This document shows, piece by piece, positions 27,861 through 38,528 of a stretch of 64,000 bases of DNA. The notes beneath the pieces were generated by a model, which saw nothing but the letters and a program-made list of their open reading frames with translations, was not told the origin of the DNA and made no database searches. Each line of letters begins with the position of its first letter. Within the stretch, counting starts at the first letter, position 1. The DNA is from Planotetraspora silvatica (GTDB lineage: Bacteria > Actinomycetota > Actinomycetes > Streptosporangiales > Streptosporangiaceae), in NCBI RefSeq assembly GCF_016863315.1, contig NZ_BOOQ01000002.1, forward strand, positions 1-64,000, given 5' to 3'. A program made the position numbers and the translations under genes.

Positions 27861-29156
27861 ATGCACCGCACCGACGATCGTCCGCCCACGGCTCGCGCCG
27901 CGCGGCGGATGCCCCGAGCCGCCGGCTTCTGGCTGGTCGGCGGGACCCTGCTGGCCTTCATGGCCGCATCGAGCACCCCATCCCCGCTCTATGTGGTCTA
28001 CCAGCAGCGATGGGACTTCTCCGCCGCCACGCTCACCGCCGTCTTCGCCGTCTACGTCCTGGCCCTGCTGATCGCGTTGCTGACCGTCGGAGGGTTGTCC
28101 GACCATCTGGGCCGTCGCCCCGTCCTGGCCGCCGCCCTGCTGGTCGAGGCGGCCGCCATGGTCGTGTTCATGGAGGCCGACGGGGTCGGGCTCCTGCTGC
28201 TGGCCCGGATCCTTCAGGGCCTCGCCACGGGCGCGGCGGCCGGCGCCATCAGCGCCGCCGTGGTGGACCTGCAGCCCTTCCCGGGCTCACGGCTGGGAGC
28301 GCTGACCAACAGTGTGGCGCCCACCGTGGGACTGGCCGTGGGAGCGCTGGGGGCCGGGCTGCTCGTGCAGTACGCCCCCGCCCCGACGACCCTCCCGTTC
28401 GCCCTTCTCGCGGCCGTCTTCGTGCTCCTGACGGTCGCCGTGGCCTTCCTGCCGGAAACGGTCTCGCGGCGCAAGGGGGCCCTCGCGTCGCTGCGCCCAC
28501 GGGCCTCGGTGCCGCCCCGGGCACGGCGGGCGTTCCTCACCGCCGTCCCCTGCCTCGTGGCGACGTGGGCGATGGGAGGGCTCTACCTCTCCCTGGGCGG
28601 CTCGGTGACGGCCGGCGTCCTGCACGTCACCAACCACCTGGTGGGCGGACTCGTGATCACCACCCTCACGGGCGCGGGCGCCGTGGCCTCGATCGTGGTC
28701 CGCGACATGGAACCACGCCGCGTCATGACCGCGGGATCGGCCGCCCTGGCCGTCGGAACCGCGCTCGCGCTGGCCGCGATCGCCGGGGCGTCGGCGCCGC
28801 TGTTCTTCATCGGCACCGCCGTCGCGGGCGGCGGCTTCGGCGCCGCCTTCCTCGGTGCCTTCCGCTCGCTCGCTCAACTCGCGGAACCCGCGGAGCGAGC
28901 GGAGTTGTTCGCCTCCATCTACGTGGTCAGCTACCTCGCGTTCAGCGTGCCCGCGGTCTTGGCCGGGCTGGCCGTCCCGTCCGCCGGCCTGCGGACCACG
29001 GCCACCGCCTACGGGGTCTTGGTCCTGGTGCTGGCGCTGCTCGCCGTGGTCGCCGGAGCCGTCCGGCGGCGGCCTCGCCCCGGCACCCCACACGCGGCAG
29101 AGGCTGCACACGCCCCCGAAGCCGTCCCCGGCCCCGAGGCGGTCCGTACCCCTTGA
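27861..29156 (+). CDS. MFS transporter (drug-efflux-like)
   Basis: A 431-residue major facilitator protein with about 12 hydrophobic segments. The loop 2-3 MFS motif is visible as GGLSDHLGRRPVL, the first helix is preceded by Arg-rich residues, and the C-terminus is a Pro/Ala/Glu-rich tail of about 30 residues. ILQGLATGAAAGAISAAVVDLQP resembles motif C-type segments of exporters. The substrate cannot be deduced. AAGGAGAG lies 7 bp before ATG 27861. It is divergently paired with an ArsR repressor and probably induced by its ligand. Confidence 0.88.
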   Translation: MHRTDDRPPTARAARRMPRAAGFWLVGGTLLAFMAASSTPSPLYVVYQQRWDFSAATLTAVFAVYVLALLIALLTVGGLSDHLGRRPVLAAALLVEAAAMVVFMEADGVGLLLLARILQGLATGAAAGAISAAVVDLQPFPGSRLGALTNSVAPTVGLAVGALGAGLLVQYAPAPTTLPFALLAAVFVLLTVAVAFLPETVSRRKGALASLRPRASVPPRARRAFLTAVPCLVATWAMGGLYLSLGGSVTAGVLHVTNHLVGGLVITTLTGAGAVASIVVRDMEPRRVMTAGSAALAVGTALALAAIAGASAPLFFIGTAVAGGGFGAAFLGAFRSLAQLAEPAERAELFASIYVVSYLAFSVPAVLAGLAVPSAGLRTTATAYGVLVLVLALLAVVAGAVRRRPRPGTPHAAEAAHAPEAVPGPEAVRTP

Positions 29157-29170
29157 GCCGCCCCCACCCC

Positions 29171-29203
29171 GCCCCCTCCCGCCCCGCTGGAGCAGGAGGG
29201 GGC
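29171..29203. terminator. Hairpin between convergent MFS and uvrB genes
   Basis: A 9-bp stem, GCCCCCTCC/GGAGGGGGC, with a 15-nt loop, lies in the 67-bp gap between the two stops; it probably serves both directions. Confidence 0.55.
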
Positions 29204-29223
29204 CGGTCGGGCAGGATCCGGGG

Positions 29224-31335
<2,112 letters not shown>

Positions 31336-31420
31336 CGGCCGATCTCCACTCTTCGCTTGCCGTGGGGCGACTCGTGCGTCGGCGGCGACTCCGCCCGCCA
31401 CGCAGGGCCCACACCTTCAT

Positions 31421-31443
31421 AACCTACGCGCGGGCACCGACAT
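31421..31443 (-). promoter_or_regulatory. RecA-NDp-type (PafBC-class) DNA-damage promoter of uvrB
   Basis: Read on the minus strand the sequence is ATGTCGGTG, 8 bp, TAGGTT. The actinobacterial damage-promoter consensus, from memory TTGTCRGTG-N8-TANNNT, is matched except for the first base. It sits 86 bp upstream of the uvrB start. In mycobacteria this class is activated by PafBC independently of LexA. Confidence 0.75.
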
Positions 31444-31471
31444 TTCCCGGCGCGGATCCGCAAGCCGGGCG

Positions 31472-32227
31472 TCAGGCGGACAGGAGCGCCGCCGTGGCCT
31501 GGTCGGAGGGCAGGAACGCCTCGAGCTTCAGCTCGGCGATCGTGACGTCCACGGCGGTCGCGAAGGTGGTGACCGTGGTCATGAGCCGGAGCTCGCCGCG
31601 TGAGGAGCGCAGGTGCAGCGGCACGGCGAACCCCAGGTGATCAGGCGACGGCCGCATCTCGGGGACGTACGTCTCCAGCTCGGCGTGCAGCTCCGCGATC
31701 CTGCCCGCGGGGTCGTGCGGGGCCGCCTGGCGGAGCCGTTCGAGGATGTGGCGGGCCCATTCGGCGAAGTTCATGATCCGGGGCGCCAGGCCGTCCGGGT
31801 GCAACGCCAGGCGGTAGGCGTTGGTCCCCGGCCCGACGAGTCCGGGGGCCGCCCCCTCGGTGATCAGCCCGAACGCCTCGTTGGCCGCGACGAGATCGCC
31901 GTACCGGTCGACCACGATGGCCGGGTAGGGCTCGTGACCGGCCAGGATGTGCCGCAGCGCGGTCCGTACGGGAGCCAGGGCGGGGTCGTCGAGGGAGGTC
32001 TCCGGGTAGGCGGGCGCGTATCCGGCGGCCAGCAGCAGCTCGTTGCGCTCCCGGAGGGGCAGTTCCAGCGATTCCGCCAGCCGTACGACCATGGTCCTGC
32101 CGGGAGCCGACCGGCCGCTCTCGATGAAGCTGAGGTGCCGCTGGGTCGTCCCCGCCCGCAGGGCGAGGTCGAGCTGGCTCAGCCGGCGCCCGGTGCGCCG
32201 CTCCCGCAGCGCCTGAGGAAAGTCCAC
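31472..32227 (-). CDS. XRE-family regulator with MmyB-like ligand-binding domain
   Basis: 251 residues from GTG 32227. The N-terminal helix-turn-helix is LRERRTGRRLSQLDLALRAGTTQRHLSFIESGRSAPGRTMVVRLAESL. A C-terminal PAS-like ligand-binding domain of the MmyB-like type follows (YPAIVVDRYGDLVAANEAFGLITEG, LHPDGLAPRIMNFAEWARHIL, LHLRSSRGELRLMTTVTTFATAVDVTIAELKLEAFLP). In this very common actinobacterial pairing the regulator controls the adjacent, divergently oriented oxidoreductase. A palindrome lies in the 88-bp intergenic region. The longer upstream frame lacks homology. Confidence 0.88.
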   Translation of the reverse strand: MDFPQALRERRTGRRLSQLDLALRAGTTQRHLSFIESGRSAPGRTMVVRLAESLELPLRERNELLLAAGYAPAYPETSLDDPALAPVRTALRHILAGHEPYPAIVVDRYGDLVAANEAFGLITEGAAPGLVGPGTNAYRLALHPDGLAPRIMNFAEWARHILERLRQAAPHDPAGRIAELHAELETYVPEMRPSPDHLGFAVPLHLRSSRGELRLMTTVTTFATAVDVTIAELKLEAFLPSDQATAALLSA

Positions 32228-32263
32228 CCGGCCAGTTGTAGCCCCTGCTCCCGTGGCCCGGCC

Positions 32264-32279
32264 ATTCCCCCCGGGGAAT
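32264..32279. promoter_or_regulatory. Palindrome between the XRE regulator and the LLM oxidoreductase
   Basis: ATTCCCCCCGGGGAAT (7-bp arms, 2-bp centre), located between the two start codons; the probable operator of the XRE-family regulator. Confidence 0.5.
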
Positions 32280-32315
32280 TGAGACGCCTCAGGACGGGTC
32301 GGCACGCTGGGGCGC

Positions 32316-33281
32316 ATGACCCACGACATCCGGTTCGGCGTGCTCCTGCCCACGGGAAGGGCCCAGTGGGGCGACGCCGCCGATCCCAGGGAGCTCATCG
32401 GCTTCGCCGTCCGGGCGGAACGGCTCGGGTACGACTCGCTGTTCGTCAACGACTCGCTGATCTCCCCGCGCGTCGAGGCGCTCACGATGCTCGCCGCCCT
32501 CGCGCCCGTCACGACGCGGGCCACGCTCGGCACCGGCGCCCTCCTGCCGTTCCTGCGCCGCCCCGTGCAGACCGCGCAGGCCCTCGCCTCGATCGACCTG
32601 CTCAGCGGAGGACGGCTGGCCGTGGCGGTCGGCGCGGGCTTCCCGGGGCGTTTCGGCCGGCCCTTCTACGACCTATCGGAGGTGCCGTGGCCGCGCCGGT
32701 TCGAAAGACTCGACGAGACCGTCGCCCTGTGGCGCCTGCTCTGGTCGACGGAGGGACCCACCTCGTTCCACGGCGAGATCCTGCGGTTCGACGACATCCC
32801 CGCGCCCACCCCGCCCTTCAGGAAGGGCGGGCCGCCCGTCTGGCTGGCCGGCGCGACTCCCGCGGCGCTCTCCCGCGCCGGGCGGCTCTACGACGGCTGG
32901 CTGCCCTATCCGCCGGATCCCGCCGATTATCGGTCCGGCCTGGAGACGATCCGGGAGACGGCGGAGGCGGCCTCCCGCGACCCCGGCGCGATCACTGCGG
33001 CGCTCTTCGTCTCGGTGCTGATCTCCGAAAGCGCCGAGAGCGGCCGCCGCGCTCTCGACGGGTACGCCCGGGTCGCCTACGGGCTTCCGCTGGAAGAGCT
33101 CGAGAAGATCCAGGCGGTGGTCACGGGACCCGCGGAACAGGTGAAGGCCGAACTCAGCCGCTACACGGCCGCCGGGGCCCGCCACGTGGTGGCCAGGATC
33201 GGCGCACTCGATCTCACCACGCAGACCGATCAGCTGGAACGGCTCGCGGAGATCATCCCGGGCATGTGCCGGGAGGCCTGA
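32316..33281 (+). CDS. LLM-class (luciferase-like) F420- or flavin-dependent oxidoreductase
   Basis: A 321-residue TIM-barrel protein of the bacterial luciferase-like monooxygenase family. Typical segments are IRFGVLLPTGRAQWGD, AERLGYDSLFVND, LGTGALLPFLRRPVQTAQALASIDLLSGGRLAVAVGAGFP and PPVWLAGATPAALSRAGRLYDGWLPYPP. Many actinobacterial members use coenzyme F420; cofactor and substrate are not readable from sequence. Divergent from an XRE/MmyB-like regulator, whose ligand may be its substrate or product. Ends 24 bp before the end of the convergent transporter gene. Confidence 0.87.
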   Translation: MTHDIRFGVLLPTGRAQWGDAADPRELIGFAVRAERLGYDSLFVNDSLISPRVEALTMLAALAPVTTRATLGTGALLPFLRRPVQTAQALASIDLLSGGRLAVAVGAGFPGRFGRPFYDLSEVPWPRRFERLDETVALWRLLWSTEGPTSFHGEILRFDDIPAPTPPFRKGGPPVWLAGATPAALSRAGRLYDGWLPYPPDPADYRSGLETIRETAEAASRDPGAITAALFVSVLISESAESGRRALDGYARVAYGLPLEELEKIQAVVTGPAEQVKAELSRYTAAGARHVVARIGALDLTTQTDQLERLAEIIPGMCREA

Positions 33282-33304
33282 GGGCGGCGGCGCAGACGGT
33301 CCGC

Positions 33305-34498
33305 TCACGTCGTGAGCAGCAGCGTGGCCACGGCGGCGGCGATGCCGGTGACCGCGAGACCCGCGCCCGTGAGCATGAACTTCGCCAGAGGGACGCGCAC
33401 CTCCCGGCGGCGGCACCACTCGAACCACAGCAGGGTCGCGAGCGAGCCCCACGGCGTGATCACCGCCCCCAGGTTGACCCCGATGAGCAGCGACAACAAC
33501 GGGATGTGGTGGGCCGCCGGAATGACCTGCTCCCCCGCGACGTAGGCCGGGAGGTTGTTCACCACATTGGACAGCCCCGCCCCGGCCGCGGCCGCGCGGT
33601 AGGCGCCGTCGCCGGCGCCGTCCGGCCCGATGATCACGTTCATCACCGTTTCGAGGCCGAACCTGCCCAGCGTGGGCACGACGAGGAACAGCCCGGTGAC
33701 GAACACCAGCAACCGCCAGGGGACGAGACCCCAGCGGAGTCTCCCCCGGTCACGCCAGGCGAAGACGGCGACGACGACTACGGCGGCGATCAGCGCGGCC
33801 ACCTCGATCGGCGCCCCGGCCAGGATTCCCGCGACGAACAGCGCACAGGCCACGGCGGCGACGGCGAACAGCGTGCGATCGGCGATCGAAGGAGCGGGCG
33901 GCGGCATGTAGCGGTCGTCCCCGCGCTCCCCTCGCCGCCAGTAGAAGATCCACAGAAACGCCATCGTGACCGCGACGCCCACCAGGGCCGGCGCCCACAT
34001 GCGGGCGGCGAACTCCCGCGTGCCGAGCGCCAGCCTGCTCATCGCGAGGAGATTGGTGAGGTTGGAGACCGGCAGGAGCAGGCTCGCGGTGTTGGCGAGC
34101 CACACCGTCGTCATCACGAGCGGAAGCGGCGCGATCTTCGCCCGTGGCGCCAGCGCCAGCATGACGGGGGTCAGCAACACGGCCGTCGTGTCGAGATTCA
34201 GGAATATCGTGACCAAAGATGCGAAAGCCGTACAAAGCACGAAGAGGGCGGCGTAGCTGCCGCGGCCGACGATGGCGAGCCGCGTGGCGACGACATCGAA
34301 GACCTGCGCCTCCTTCGTCAGCTCCGCCAGGACGACGACCGCGCACAGGAAGACCAGGAGCGGCGCGATCCGGTCGACGCTCTCACGGGCCGTCGCGGCC
34401 GGGAGCAGCCCCGTGATCACGAACAGCACGCCCAGCGTGAGCAACCCCGCACTGATCCAGTCCAGTACGCCCAGCCGCCGCAACCTCACCGGCGCCAC
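33305..34498 (-). CDS. ArsB/SLC13-type membrane transporter
   Basis: 397 residues with about 11 membrane segments. Two halves each carry an ion-transporter re-entrant signature: FLNLDTTAVLLTPVMLALAP in the first and GLSNVVNNLPAYVAG in the second (the NNLPA motif typical of ArsB/Na+ symporter-like proteins). LTNLLAMSRL and NLGAVITPWGSLATLLW are also characteristic. The ion-transporter superfamily includes arsenite pumps, citrate/dicarboxylate and sulfate carriers. No arsR, arsC or arsA gene adjoins, so arsenite specificity is only one possibility. Confidence 0.8.
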   Translation of the reverse strand: MAPVRLRRLGVLDWISAGLLTLGVLFVITGLLPAATARESVDRIAPLLVFLCAVVVLAELTKEAQVFDVVATRLAIVGRGSYAALFVLCTAFASLVTIFLNLDTTAVLLTPVMLALAPRAKIAPLPLVMTTVWLANTASLLLPVSNLTNLLAMSRLALGTREFAARMWAPALVGVAVTMAFLWIFYWRRGERGDDRYMPPPAPSIADRTLFAVAAVACALFVAGILAGAPIEVAALIAAVVVVAVFAWRDRGRLRWGLVPWRLLVFVTGLFLVVPTLGRFGLETVMNVIIGPDGAGDGAYRAAAAGAGLSNVVNNLPAYVAGEQVIPAAHHIPLLSLLIGVNLGAVITPWGSLATLLWFEWCRRREVRVPLAKFMLTGAGLAVTGIAAAVATLLLTT

Positions 34499-34545
34499 CT
34501 TCCCCGAGGACGGGCGGTGACACTGTGGCCTGCGTCACCCGGCGG

Positions 34546-35136
34546 TCATCGGGATCGGAGACCGGCCCACACCTCGGCGACCCGGGCGTCGAGCGCGTCC
34601 AGGGAGCCCTCGTTGTCGATCACGATGTCCGCGATCTTCAGGCGGTCCTCGCGGGAGGCCTGAGCCGCGAGCCGCGCTCGCGCCTCCGATTCGGGCATGT
34701 CCCGGAACTTGCGCAGACGTTCAAGACGGATCTCATCGGAGGCGTCGACGACGATCACCACGTCGTAGAGACCCGCGAGGTTGTTCTCGGCCAGCAACGG
34801 GACGTCATAGACCACGATCGAGCCCTCGGGGGCCGCCTGCTGGAGTTCCCCCACGCGGGCGCCCACCTTCGGATGGACGATTCCGTTGAGGATCTTCAAC
34901 TTCCCGGTGTCCGCGAAGACGATCGAGCCGAGCCTCTCCCGATCGAGCGTGCCGTCCGAGCGCAGGATGCCCTCACCGAACGCCTCGACGATCTCGGCGA
35001 GCCCTGGCGTCCCCGGTTCCACCACCTCACGGGCGATCTTGTCGGCGTCGATGACCACCGCACCACCGGCCGCGAGCCTCCTGGAGACCTCGCTCTTCCC
35101 CGAACCTATGCCGCCCGTCAGGCCAACCTTGAGCAC
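34546..35136 (-). CDS. coaE: Dephospho-CoA kinase
   Basis: CoaE performs the last step of coenzyme A synthesis, phosphorylating the 3'-OH of dephospho-CoA. The product is 196 aa, the usual length, with P-loop [17 protein letters not shown] at the N-terminus, the [15 protein letters not shown] segment, LNGIVHPKV and the lid region [34 protein letters not shown]. Located next to a GNAT gene and rpsA, as in many actinobacteria. Confidence 0.95.
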   Translation of the reverse strand: MLKVGLTGGIGSGKSEVSRRLAAGGAVVIDADKIAREVVEPGTPGLAEIVEAFGEGILRSDGTLDRERLGSIVFADTGKLKILNGIVHPKVGARVGELQQAAPEGSIVVYDVPLLAENNLAGLYDVVIVVDASDEIRLERLRKFRDMPESEARARLAAQASREDRLKIADIVIDNEGSLDALDARVAEVWAGLRSR

Positions 35137-35158
35137 GCCCGAAGCCTACCGAGGGATC

Positions 35159-35614
35159 TCAGACGTCGCGCCGGAGGTGTACCAGGGTCAGATGGTCCTG
35201 CACGCGCTCCCTGTGGGTCTCGCGGTAGCCGAGACGGCGATAGAGCCGGAGGTTCCCGCCGGACAGATGGCCGGTGAACAGGTCGAAGGTCGTGGCGTCC
35301 GGCAGGGCGTCGTGGAGCGCTGCGAGCAGGCCGCCCCCGATCCCCTCGCCCTGACGATCCGGCGCGACGACGAGACGGCCCACGAGGCAGGTGGACCCGT
35401 TGAGCCTGCCCCGGACCGAGCCGACGATCCGCGCGCCCGCGGTCGCCTTCAGCACGACCCCGGTCCCGATGAACTCGCGGACCTGCTCGGCGGACTCGAC
35501 GAGGGGCCCGATAAACGGATCGCCGTACAACTGGGCCTCGGTCACGTATGCGGCCCGCTGGAGAGTGAGGATCTCCCCCGCGTCTTCGGGGAGGGCGCGC
35601 GTGATGTCCACCAC
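35159..35614 (-). CDS. GNAT-family N-acetyltransferase
   Basis: 151 residues from GTG 35614. The acetyl-CoA-binding motif A is clear (LVGRLVVAPDRQGEGIGGGLLAALHD), and NLRLYRRLGYRETHRE is motif B. The N-terminus VDITRALPEDAGEILTLQRAAYVTEAQLY is typical of small actinobacterial acetyltransferases lying between rpsA and coaE. The substrate is unknown. Separated from coaE by 22 bp, so probably co-transcribed with it. Confidence 0.87.
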   Translation of the reverse strand: MVDITRALPEDAGEILTLQRAAYVTEAQLYGDPFIGPLVESAEQVREFIGTGVVLKATAGARIVGSVRGRLNGSTCLVGRLVVAPDRQGEGIGGGLLAALHDALPDATTFDLFTGHLSGGNLRLYRRLGYRETHRERVQDHLTLVHLRRDV

Positions 35615-35688
35615 GCCGCAACCCTATCGGCGGTCCGGGAGAGCGGCCGCTCCACCTCCGGCACCCGAACCCGAACCCGGGAACGCGG

Positions 35689-35712
35689 AAGGCCCCGCCG
35701 AAGCGGGGCCTT
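35689..35712 (-). terminator. Terminator of rpsA
   Basis: A 10-bp stem, AAGGCCCCGC/GCGGGGCCTT, with loop CGAA, 24 bp after the rpsA stop codon. Confidence 0.85.
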
Positions 35713-35735
35713 CACTGCGTTCACTTCAGGTGCGG

Positions 35736-37205
35736 TCAGCTCTGGCCGCCGGCCAGCTTCTCGCGAAGAGCGGCGAGCGCCTCGTCGGACGCGAGAGCAC
35801 CACCGGTCGTCGGAGCCGGGCTCGCGGTCTCGCCGGTGTAGGACGACGGGGCGGCCTCGCTGGCCTCCGCCTCCTCGGCGCGAGCCTTCTCGACCTGCGT
35901 CTTGTGCGCTTCGAAGCGGGCCTGAGCCTCGGCGTACTGCCGCTCCCACTCCTCACGCTGCTTGTCGAACCCGTCGAGCCACTCGCCGGTCTCGGCGTCG
36001 AAGCCCTCGGGGTAGATGTAGTTGCCCTGGTCGTCGTAGGTCGCCGCCATGCCGTAGAGCGTGGGGTCGAACTCGACGTCGGCGCCGATCGCACCCTCGT
36101 TCGCCTGCTTCAGCGACAGGGAGATGCGACGACGGTCCAGGTCGATGTCGATGATCTTGACGAAGATCTCGTCGCCGACCTGCACGACCTGCTCGGGGAT
36201 CTCCACGTGACGCTCGGCCAGCTCGGAGATGTGCACCAGACCCTCGATGCCCTCCTCGACCCGGACGAACGCGCCGAACGGAACCAGCTTGGTGACCCGG
36301 CCGGGCACGACCTGGCCGATCTGGTGCGTACGGGCGAACTGCTGCCAGGGGTCCTCCTGCGTCGCCTTGAGCGACAGCGAGACCCGCTCGCGCTCCATGT
36401 CGACGTCGAGAACCTCGACAGTGACCTCCTGGCCGACTTCGACGACCTCAGAGGGGTGGTCGATGTGCTTCCAGGACAGCTCGGAGACGTGGACCAGACC
36501 GTCGACTCCGCCGAGGTCCACGAAGGCGCCGAAGTTGACGATCGAGGAGACGACGCCCTTGCGGACCTGACCCTTCTGCAGGGTGTTGAGGAACGTCTGG
36601 CGCACCTCGGACTGCGTCTGCTCGAGCCAGGCGCGGCGGGACAGGACCACGTTGTTGCGGTTCTTGTCCAGCTCGATGATCTTCGCCTCGAGCTCGCGGC
36701 CGACGTACGGCTGCAGGTCGCGGACGCGGCGCATCTCGACCAGGGAGGCCGGGAGGAAGCCGCGGAGGCCGATGTCGAGGATGAGACCACCCTTGACGAC
36801 CTCGATGACCGTGCCGGTGACGATGCCGTCCTCGTCCTTGATCTTCTCGATCGTGCCCCAGGCCCGCTCGTACTGAGCGCGCTTCTTGGACAGGATCAGA
36901 CGGCCTTCCTTGTCCTCCTTCTGGAGAACCAGGGCCTCGACGTGCTCTCCGACGGCGACGACCTCAGCGGGGTCGACGTCGTGCTTGATGGAGAGTTCAC
37001 GCGAGGGGATGACACCCTCGGTCTTGTAGCCGATGTCGAGCAAGACCTCGTCTCGATCGACCTTGACGACGGTGCCTTCAACGATGTCTCCGTCGTTGAA
37101 GTACTTGATGGTCTCGTCGATCGCGGCGAGGAAGGCCTCCTCGGAACCGATGTCGTTGACCGCTACCTGCGGGGTGTTCGAGGTGGCCTCAGTGCTGCTC
37201 GTCAT
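35736..37205 (-). CDS. rpsA: 30S ribosomal protein S1
   Basis: 489 residues with four S1 RNA-binding domains: GDIVEGTVVKVDRDEVLLDIGYKTEG, DGIVTGTVIEVVKGGLILDIGLRGFLP, GQVRKGVVSSIVNFGAFVDLGGVDGLVHVSELS and GQVVPGRVTKLVPFGAFVRVEEGIEGLVHISELA. Domains three and four carry the classic NFGAFVD/FGAFVR and HVSELS/HISELA signatures. A Glu/Ala-rich acidic tail follows. This four-domain form is usual for actinobacteria. ATG 37205 is the conserved start. A good sigma-70-type promoter lies about 150 bp upstream, giving a long leader, and a strong terminator follows. Confidence 0.96.
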   Translation of the reverse strand: MTSSTEATSNTPQVAVNDIGSEEAFLAAIDETIKYFNDGDIVEGTVVKVDRDEVLLDIGYKTEGVIPSRELSIKHDVDPAEVVAVGEHVEALVLQKEDKEGRLILSKKRAQYERAWGTIEKIKDEDGIVTGTVIEVVKGGLILDIGLRGFLPASLVEMRRVRDLQPYVGRELEAKIIELDKNRNNVVLSRRAWLEQTQSEVRQTFLNTLQKGQVRKGVVSSIVNFGAFVDLGGVDGLVHVSELSWKHIDHPSEVVEVGQEVTVEVLDVDMERERVSLSLKATQEDPWQQFARTHQIGQVVPGRVTKLVPFGAFVRVEEGIEGLVHISELAERHVEIPEQVVQVGDEIFVKIIDIDLDRRRISLSLKQANEGAIGADVEFDPTLYGMAATYDDQGNYIYPEGFDAETGEWLDGFDKQREEWERQYAEAQARFEAHKTQVEKARAEEAEASEAAPSSYTGETASPAPTTGGALASDEALAALREKLAGGQS

Positions 37206-37353
37206 GTGTGGAGTTGCTCCGAACCGGACAGATGTCGTTGTGACGGAAGCGCGGCGGGCCTGTTTTCGCTCATCAGAGGCACCTGGCGAAGCATCGATGA
37301 TCGAGCGCGAGCCGCTCCGTACGAGACGCGCGCGAGCCCACAGCGCAGCGATC

Positions 37354-37382
37354 AGCATATGAGACGTGGCGGGCTGGGTCAA
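37354..37382 (-). promoter_or_regulatory. Sigma-70-type promoter of rpsA
   Basis: On the minus strand: TTGACC (37382-37377), 17-bp spacer, TATGCT (37359-37354). Transcription would begin near 37347, giving a 5' leader of about 140 nt before the rpsA ATG. S1 autoregulation through the leader, known in other bacteria, is possible but not shown. Confidence 0.7.
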
Positions 37383-37403
37383 TCCGATACAAGCCTGAAC
37401 ACG

Positions 37404-38477
37404 CTAGTACGCGATGACGCTTTTAGCCTGGCTTGGCGTGATTTTGCCTCGGAGTTTCTTCGGGACCGAGATATGCGCGGGATCGCCGTCCGACGTGTAG
37501 CGCTCCCCCGGCCGCTTGTCCAGCCAATCAAGCCAGTACTGCGTGCAGTAAATGGGGCAGCCCGACTTCTTCTCGTTCGACTGCACCCGCGGGATCGCGT
37601 ACCGGTCGAAGGCTTTCGCGTAGGGCGAAACCGACGGCCGTGCCGAAGCTAGGAAAACTCCATCAAAATGATATTTTGTCCCGTCCCAGGACCCTTCGTG
37701 GGCGACACTCCCCTTCTTCGGAGGCGAGCCGTACGGCAGGGCGAACGTCGTGGACGACGGGACGCCGATCTCCTTGAGCAGCCGCTCCTGCTTGACGATC
37801 TGCTCCGACACCTTCTTGGCCTTCATCCGGTGCAGGTCGGGGTGGGTGTAGGTGTGGTTGGCGACCTCGAACCCGTGGCCGAGGAGCCATTTCACCGCCC
37901 GCTCCTCCTGCGACCTGTCCCTGATCCCGAACGGGTTCCGGTTGACCCAGAAGGTCGCCACGGGCCGGAACTCCGGATGCTTCGCGGCGACCTCGTAGAG
38001 GATCTCGACCACCGTGTTCTTCTTGGGGTTCCCGTGCGCGTCGAGGGCGAAGTGGCTGGGGTTCCCGTCGTCGAAGGTCAGTACGACGGGGTGCGTCCCG
38101 GCCGGGACGTTGAACTTCCCCGACACGAACTCGGCGGCCGTGATCGGCACGTACTTCTCCCTGACCAGCCGCTCCAGCTCGGCGCGCAGCTGCTTCGGGG
38201 TCCGGTCGATGGAGGCGCGCCGCTTGGCCAGCAGCCGGTGGTACATGATCACCGGGATCATGCCCGCCTCGTTGGCCTTCACCTTCCGGGCGGCCTCGGC
38301 GGGGGTCGGCCGACCGGCCGGATGGCTCACGGAGGGCGTGGGAACAGGCGTGATCCTGGTCCTGGCCGCCGGCCGTCCGGCGTCGGATGAGGGCAGCAGT
38401 GTCACGACGACCAGGCCGACGACGACCACGGCCGCGTTGGCGAGGACACCGGCCCGGGCAAGACTCCGCACAGTCAT
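37404..38477 (-). CDS. Secreted or membrane-anchored polysaccharide deacetylase
   Basis: 357 residues. An N-terminal signal-anchor (ARAGVLANAAVVVVGLVVVTLLPSS) is followed by a Pro/Thr-rich linker and a NodB-type deacetylase domain. Motif 1 (VVLTFDDGNPSH) supplies the catalytic Asp and metal Asp, and motif 2 (NHTYTHPDL) supplies the two metal-binding His. TFALPYGSPP is motif 3. Two Cys (GCPIYCTQYW) near the C-terminus may form a disulfide outside the cell. Probable substrates are cell-wall or surface N-acetylated glycans. Divergent from the DUF2127 gene. Confidence 0.87.
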   Translation of the reverse strand: MTVRSLARAGVLANAAVVVVGLVVVTLLPSSDAGRPAARTRITPVPTPSVSHPAGRPTPAEAARKVKANEAGMIPVIMYHRLLAKRRASIDRTPKQLRAELERLVREKYVPITAAEFVSGKFNVPAGTHPVVLTFDDGNPSHFALDAHGNPKKNTVVEILYEVAAKHPEFRPVATFWVNRNPFGIRDRSQEERAVKWLLGHGFEVANHTYTHPDLHRMKAKKVSEQIVKQERLLKEIGVPSSTTFALPYGSPPKKGSVAHEGSWDGTKYHFDGVFLASARPSVSPYAKAFDRYAIPRVQSNEKKSGCPIYCTQYWLDWLDKRPGERYTSDGDPAHISVPKKLRGKITPSQAKSVIAY

Positions 38478-38528
38478 TTGACCTTAGTGCCGCTCTCTGC
38501 CCGAGATGGTGTGTGTTGCAATTTTTGT

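Noticed and set aside
33305-34498. Arsenite efflux pump as a firm call
   Set aside because: No arsenic genes are adjacent and the ion-transporter superfamily has many substrates; left as ArsB/SLC13-type.
31613-34663. Very long open frame antisense to the regulator and across the transporter
   Set aside because: A high-GC shadow frame; low-complexity Arg/Pro/Gly translation, crosses clear genes on both strands.
35391-37652. 753-codon frame antisense to rpsA
   Set aside because: It is the complement of rpsA, which has unmistakable S1 domains; repetitive Leu/Asp content reflects codon bias.
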